From Minisyncoccota bacterium (GTDB lineage: Bacteria > Patescibacteriota > Minisyncoccia > UBA6257 > HR35), in the NCBI GenBank assembly GCA_028276315.1, contig JAPYWP010000016.1, forward strand, positions 1-9,796: a DNA stretch of 9,796 nucleotides, in the 5' to 3' direction. Under the pieces are notes generated by a model, which saw only the letters and a program-made list of their open reading frames with translations, did not search any database and was not told the DNA's origin. Positions within the stretch are counted from its first letter, which is position 1; the number at the start of each line of letters is the position of its first letter. Below, in pieces: positions 6,489 to 9,796 of the stretch. A program made the position numbers and the translations under genes.

Positions 6489-6489
6489 A
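6481..6489 (+). promoter_or_regulatory. DnaA box 3 (TTTTCCACA)
   Basis: One mismatch from TTATCCACA and identical to box 1 in the other orientation. It lies 18 bp before the dnaN ATG and in the right arm of the hairpin at 6458-6488, so binding could both open the origin and affect dnaN expression. Confidence 0.6.
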
Positions 6490-6506
6490 AAATTAACAAA
6501 ACTTTT

Positions 6507-7619
6507 ATGGAAATTGTTATATTAAAAGAAAAAATAAAAAACGTAATTAATTTAGTCGAAAGGGTTGGTGGAAAAAAGTCAGGACTTTCGATTTTAGATA
6601 AATTTTTAATTAATACCTTAAAAGATAATCAAATAGAAATAAAAGCTACAGATTTAGAGTTAGGTTATACATGTTATTTGCCAGCGCAAATAGAAAAAGA
6701 AGGAAAAGTTGCTTTACCAATAAAAATTTTTAGCGATTTTATAAGTAAATTTCAAGAAGAAACAGTAAAATTAAAATTAAAAGATAACAATCTTGAAATA
6801 ATTGGTAAAAATTCTTATTCTTTAATTCCAACATCAGATCCAGAGGATTTTCCTATTATTCCAAAAACATCTCGAGATAAAAAAATTTCAATGAGTTTTT
6901 TTGATTTTCAAAAAAGCATAGAAAGATTATTACCAGTTTTAAAATCTTCTGAACTTAAACCAGAATTAAATGGTCTTTATATTTATCTTGATAATGGTGA
7001 TTTAAAATTTGTTACAACAGATAGTTTTAGATTAGCAGAAAAAACATTTGAAAAAGGAAAATTTAAAACAGATCAAAAAGAAATTTCATTATATGTTCCA
7101 AAAAGAATTATTCAAGAAGTTAATAATTTAAAAATTTCAAAAGATAGTGAAATTTTTATTTATTTTGATGAAAATCAAATAGAGTTTGAAGTAGAAAATA
7201 ATTTTTTGATTACAAGGCTTATAAATTTAGAGTATCCAAAATATCAAGAAATAATCCCAAAAGATTTTAGTATTATTTTTACTATAAACTATGATGAAAT
7301 TTATAATGCTTTAAATTTGAATAAGGTTTTTGCTTCAAAAATAAACGAAGTAACATTTAATTTTAAAAACAATGAACTTTTGTGCGAGACAAAAAACGAA
7401 CTTTTAGGAGAAAATACTGTTATTTTAAAACCAAAGATAATAAAAAAAGATGTTGATGAATTTAAAATAGCTTTTAATATAGATTTCTTTTTAGATGGCT
7501 TAGAGGCTACACAAGACGATGAGGTTTGGATAGGTTTTAATAATAATGAAAAACCATCTCTTTTAAGAAATCCTAAAGAAAAAGACTTCTTTTATATATT
7601 AATGCCTGTTTATGTTTAA
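6507..7619 (+). CDS. dnaN: DNA polymerase III beta sliding clamp
   Basis: The 370-aa protein matches the family length for three repeated clamp domains (about 1-120, 125-245, 247-370). Family marks seen are the N-terminal ILDKFLI segment (29-35), ATDLELG (47-53), the domain 2 segment ELNGLYIYL followed by TTDSFRLAEK (about 170-179), and the C-terminal YILMPVYV that forms part of the hydrophobic cleft used by polymerase, ligase and other clamp-binding peptides. The dimeric ring holds replicative polymerase on DNA. ATG at 6507 is the natural start; the bases before it (ACAAAACTTTT) contain no Shine-Dalgarno. It follows dnaA after the candidate oriC. Its end overlaps the next small gene by 8 bp, so that gene is likely translated from the same message. 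recF, often next, is not here. Confidence 0.97.
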   Translation: MEIVILKEKIKNVINLVERVGGKKSGLSILDKFLINTLKDNQIEIKATDLELGYTCYLPAQIEKEGKVALPIKIFSDFISKFQEETVKLKLKDNNLEIIGKNSYSLIPTSDPEDFPIIPKTSRDKKISMSFFDFQKSIERLLPVLKSSELKPELNGLYIYLDNGDLKFVTTDSFRLAEKTFEKGKFKTDQKEISLYVPKRIIQEVNNLKISKDSEIFIYFDENQIEFEVENNFLITRLINLEYPKYQEIIPKDFSIIFTINYDEIYNALNLNKVFASKINEVTFNFKNNELLCETKNELLGENTVILKPKIIKKDVDEFKIAFNIDFFLDGLEATQDDEVWIGFNNNEKPSLLRNPKEKDFFYILMPVYV

Positions 7620-7812
7620 AAAAATAAAAGTACAAAAACCTGATTTTTTAAATTTATTTCAAGAAATTAATGAATTTTTTCCAGAAGAGAAAATAAAATT
7701 TAAAATAAAAGATAATGAGATAACTTTCTATGTAAAAAACCCAAACATAATTTTCCCTCTAAAAAAATTTTTAAATAAAAAAAATATAAATTTCAAAATA
7801 AGATTAAGTTAG
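7612..7812 (+). CDS. Small basic protein downstream of dnaN, unknown
   Basis: A 66-aa Lys-rich protein. Predicted by eye: an N-terminal helix (about 11-23), two strands (27-33 and 36-42), a helix (45-55) and a final strand (58-65), a beta-beta-alpha-beta pattern of KH-like type. The segment ITFYVKNPNIIFPLKKF loosely recalls the C-terminal part of DUF721/DciA proteins, the helicase-loading factors found near dnaA-dnaN-gyrB in other bacteria, but it is much shorter than the usual DciA (about 100-170 aa) and the likeness is weak. ATG overlaps the last 8 bp of dnaN in another frame, so it is co-transcribed and probably coupled. The stop lies one base from the stop of the convergent PBP gene. Small size and dnaN linkage support a real gene; function is not established. 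Confidence 0.6.
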   Translation: MFKKIKVQKPDFLNLFQEINEFFPEEKIKFKIKDNEITFYVKNPNIIFPLKKFLNKKNINFKIRLS

Positions 7813-7813
7813 T

Positions 7814-9796
7814 TTATTTTAAGAAAGAAAGAAAATTTAAATCTATCCACAAAGGAAGTTCGAAATTGTCTTTATTTGAAAGTGCCCAAGATATAACACC
7901 TAATTCCCAATTTTTAAATTGAGGATCTAAAAATGGATCTTGTGGAGGTGGTCCTAATGGATCATTTCTATTTACATAATATAAAATACTGTGTAATGTT
8001 ATAGCTTGTTTAAAAATAGCATTACTATAATTTGTTGTTGGGAAATTTGTATTTTTATCAAATGGTTTTATTTCTATTATCTGCCATTCTCCATTTAACA
8101 TTGGTTTTGATGATTTTGGTAAAATTGGTTCTTTAAATGTCTCTGTTTCTTTTAATTTTAAATACTCCGGCATAGATAAAATATAAGTAAAAAGTTCATG
8201 CCATAAAGGAACTGCAGCGGTAAAACCAGCAGCTTCTTGTGACATTGGGGTCTCATCATTATTTCCAGCCCAAACACCAACAACCATAAATGGAGTATAT
8301 CCAAAAACCCATGCATCTCTAGAATTTTCTGTTGTTCCAGTTTTTACAGCAACCCTCCATCCATAAATATTTAATTTTGATCCAGGCATAAAAACTCCAA
8401 CTCTTGCCAAATCGTCAGATAAAATATCGCTTAAAATTCTTGTAATATTTTCATCTATAACTTTCTTTTTTTGTGGTTTGTATTCAAAAATTAAATTGCC
8501 TTTATTATCATAAATTTTTTTAATAAAACTTTGTGTTGGAAGGTAACCCTCATTTGCAAGCGCACTATAAGCTCTCATCATATCTATCATTTTAGTTTCT
8601 AAACTACCCAATACTAAAGAAAGTCCATAATCTTTTTTTGGATCTAAAGTTGAAATTTCAAGATCTTGAAGTCTTTTAATAACATCATTATATCCTGCAA
8701 GATATAAAACTTTTATAGATGGAATATTTAAAGATTGGGCAAGAGCCTGTCTTACAGTAACTGGTCCTCTAAATTTTCTATCCCAATTTCTAGGAATATA
8801 AGGAGATTTTAGATTTATTGAAAAATTTGTTTGCACATCAAATAAAATAGTTTCATCAGGATAACCTTTTTCAAAAAATACACTATAGACAAATGGTTTT
8901 ATTGCTGATCCTATTTGCCTTGGTCTTAATGGTACATTTACTGCTCCGTCAATAGATTCATCAAAATAATCTTTAGAACCAACTAAAGCTAGAATTTCTC
9001 CTGTTTTTGGATCTTGAACCATTAAAGCTATGTTTTTTGCATTATAATTTTTTGCATTAATTTCTGCATATTTTTTAGCTAATCTTTCAGCTTCTTTTTG
9101 AATGTTATAATCTAATGTTGAAATAACTTTAAGGCCAGCTATTTGAAGATTTAAATCTTTAAAGTTTTCTTCTAAAAATTTTTTAATTTCAAGAGAAAAA
9201 TGAATTGCTTGAAATTCTTTTTGATTTTTTCTAAGTTCTAATGGCTTTGAAATCGCTTCTTTAAATTCTTTTTCGCTAATAAATCCTTCTTCAAGCATCC
9301 TTTTTAAAACATAATTTCTTCTTTCTATTGCAAGTTTTGGATTTTTAAAAGGAGAATAAATAGCTGGAGCATTTGGAATACCAGCTAAAAGTGCAATTTC
9401 ATGCAATTCTAAATCTTTTGCTTTTTTATTAAAATAAAATTCACTACCAGACTCAATTCCATACCTTCCTTCTCCAAAATTTACAATATTAACATAAGCT
9501 GCCAAAATTTCATCTTTTGTATATTTTTTTTCAATAATTAAAGATAAAATAATTTCTTTAATTTTTCTTATTAATGTCTTTTTCTGAGAAAGGAAAAGAT
9601 TTCTTACAACTTGTTGTGTTATTGTAGATCCTCCATAAGCAAGCTCGCCTTTTTTGATATTAAGATAAATTGCTCTTAAAATTCCTCTAAAACTAATTCC
9701 TGGGTGCTTGTAAAAATCTTTATCCTCTACAGCTATAAAAGCTTTTTTAACCATTTCAGGAATTTCATTTGGTTTTAAAATTGTTTTTTTAGGTCC
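7814..9796 (-). CDS. Class A penicillin-binding protein (PBP1A-type), 5' end missing
   Basis: Bifunctional peptidoglycan synthase acting outside the cytoplasmic membrane: a GT51 glycosyltransferase polymerises lipid II and a transpeptidase crosslinks the strands. In the 660 visible residues, GT51 motifs are VEDKDFYKHPG (23-33, catalytic Glu24), GGSTITQQ (55-62), then RKIKEIILSL and KDEILAAYVN (94-103). The transpeptidase has SxxK as SAIK (297-300, nucleophile Ser297), SLN (355-357) and KTGT (485-488). The tail with GPPPQDPF and DPQFKNWE resembles other Patescibacteria PBPs. The frame is open past the Met at 9754 to the window edge, with 14 more codons (ending NEIPE) that fit the family just before the EDxxF motif. 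That Met is therefore internal, and the true start, cytoplasmic tail and membrane anchor lie outside. The gene is on the opposite strand to dnaN and converges on it, one base from the 66-aa gene's stop. Confidence 0.95.
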   Translation of the reverse strand, partial: GPKKTILKPNEIPEMVKKAFIAVEDKDFYKHPGISFRGILRAIYLNIKKGELAYGGSTITQQVVRNLFLSQKKTLIRKIKEIILSLIIEKKYTKDEILAAYVNIVNFGEGRYGIESGSEFYFNKKAKDLELHEIALLAGIPNAPAIYSPFKNPKLAIERRNYVLKRMLEEGFISEKEFKEAISKPLELRKNQKEFQAIHFSLEIKKFLEENFKDLNLQIAGLKVISTLDYNIQKEAERLAKKYAEINAKNYNAKNIALMVQDPKTGEILALVGSKDYFDESIDGAVNVPLRPRQIGSAIKPFVYSVFFEKGYPDETILFDVQTNFSINLKSPYIPRNWDRKFRGPVTVRQALAQSLNIPSIKVLYLAGYNDVIKRLQDLEISTLDPKKDYGLSLVLGSLETKMIDMMRAYSALANEGYLPTQSFIKKIYDNKGNLIFEYKPQKKKVIDENITRILSDILSDDLARVGVFMPGSKLNIYGWRVAVKTGTTENSRDAWVFGYTPFMVVGVWAGNNDETPMSQEAAGFTAAVPLWHELFTYILSMPEYLKLKETETFKEPILPKSSKPMLNGEWQIIEIKPFDKNTNFPTTNYSNAIFKQAITLHSILYYVNRNDPLGPPPQDPFLDPQFKNWELGVISWALSNKDNFELPLWIDLNFLSFLK

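Larger units (their letters stand above)
6370..6506. other. Candidate replication origin (oriC) between dnaA and dnaN
   Basis: The 137-bp spacer is about 14% GC and contains three 9-mers each one mismatch from the TTATCCACA DnaA box, in both orientations, a 19-bp direct repeat, a 9-bp inverted repeat and a longer imperfect hairpin. AT-rich DNA with clustered boxes next to dnaA is the standard layout of bacterial origins. The rpmH-dnaA spacer, the other usual site, has no CCACA/TGTGG core at all. The location is inferred; no GC-skew calculation was possible. Confidence 0.65.

Noticed and set aside
7843..7851. Possible DnaA box CTATCCACA
   Set aside because: It is one mismatch from consensus but lies inside the PBP coding region (LPLWIDLNF segment), isolated from other boxes; a chance match is likely.
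9752..9754. ATG at 9754 as the start of the PBP gene
   Set aside because: The frame continues open upstream to the window edge and encodes family-like residues before the GT51 EDxxF motif. A start here would remove the membrane anchor and part of the GT domain.

Overview
The window reads as a piece of a small, very AT-rich bacterial chromosome around the replication origin. dnaA, dnaN, gyrB and rpmH lie together, as they do around oriC in many bacteria. UGA is used as a stop: rpmH and the gene after it both end in TGA inside ATGA overlaps, which argues against the Gracilibacteria-type code. The genes are packed tightly, Shine-Dalgarno sequences are weak or absent, arginine is almost always AGA, and there is a short PilO-like protein and a class A PBP with a Patescibacteria-like tail. 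I infer a Candidate Phyla Radiation (Patescibacteria) member. That placement is a judgement from gene content and style, not a database result.

Left part, minus strand, 4869 down to 1: rpmH (39 aa), a PilO-like membrane/coiled-coil protein, a 63-aa single-span membrane protein, tRNA-Ile(GAU), gyrB, and a multi-pass membrane protein that runs off the window. Three junctions overlap (two ATGA overlaps and one 23-bp overlap) and the tRNA sits only 4 nt from gyrB, so this looks like one transcription unit. gyrB is interrupted by a 543-aa intein with a LAGLIDADG homing-endonuclease domain, inserted directly behind the Mg-binding Asn of the ATPase site.

Middle part, plus strand: a 138-bp promoter region divergent from rpmH, dnaA, a 137-bp region that is about 86% AT and carries three near-consensus DnaA boxes with repeats and hairpins (candidate oriC), dnaN, and a 66-aa unknown protein overlapping the dnaN end.

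Right part, minus strand: a bifunctional penicillin-binding protein (GT51 plus transpeptidase) whose 5' end lies outside the window. It converges on the dnaN unit with one base between the two stop codons.

Together the genes cover initiation (DnaA), processivity (DnaN), supercoiling (GyrB), translation (L34, tRNA-Ile) and envelope growth (PBP). recF, rnpA and yidC, which often sit in such a cluster, are absent here. No CRISPR array, insertion sequence, rRNA or GC-rich intrinsic terminator was seen.
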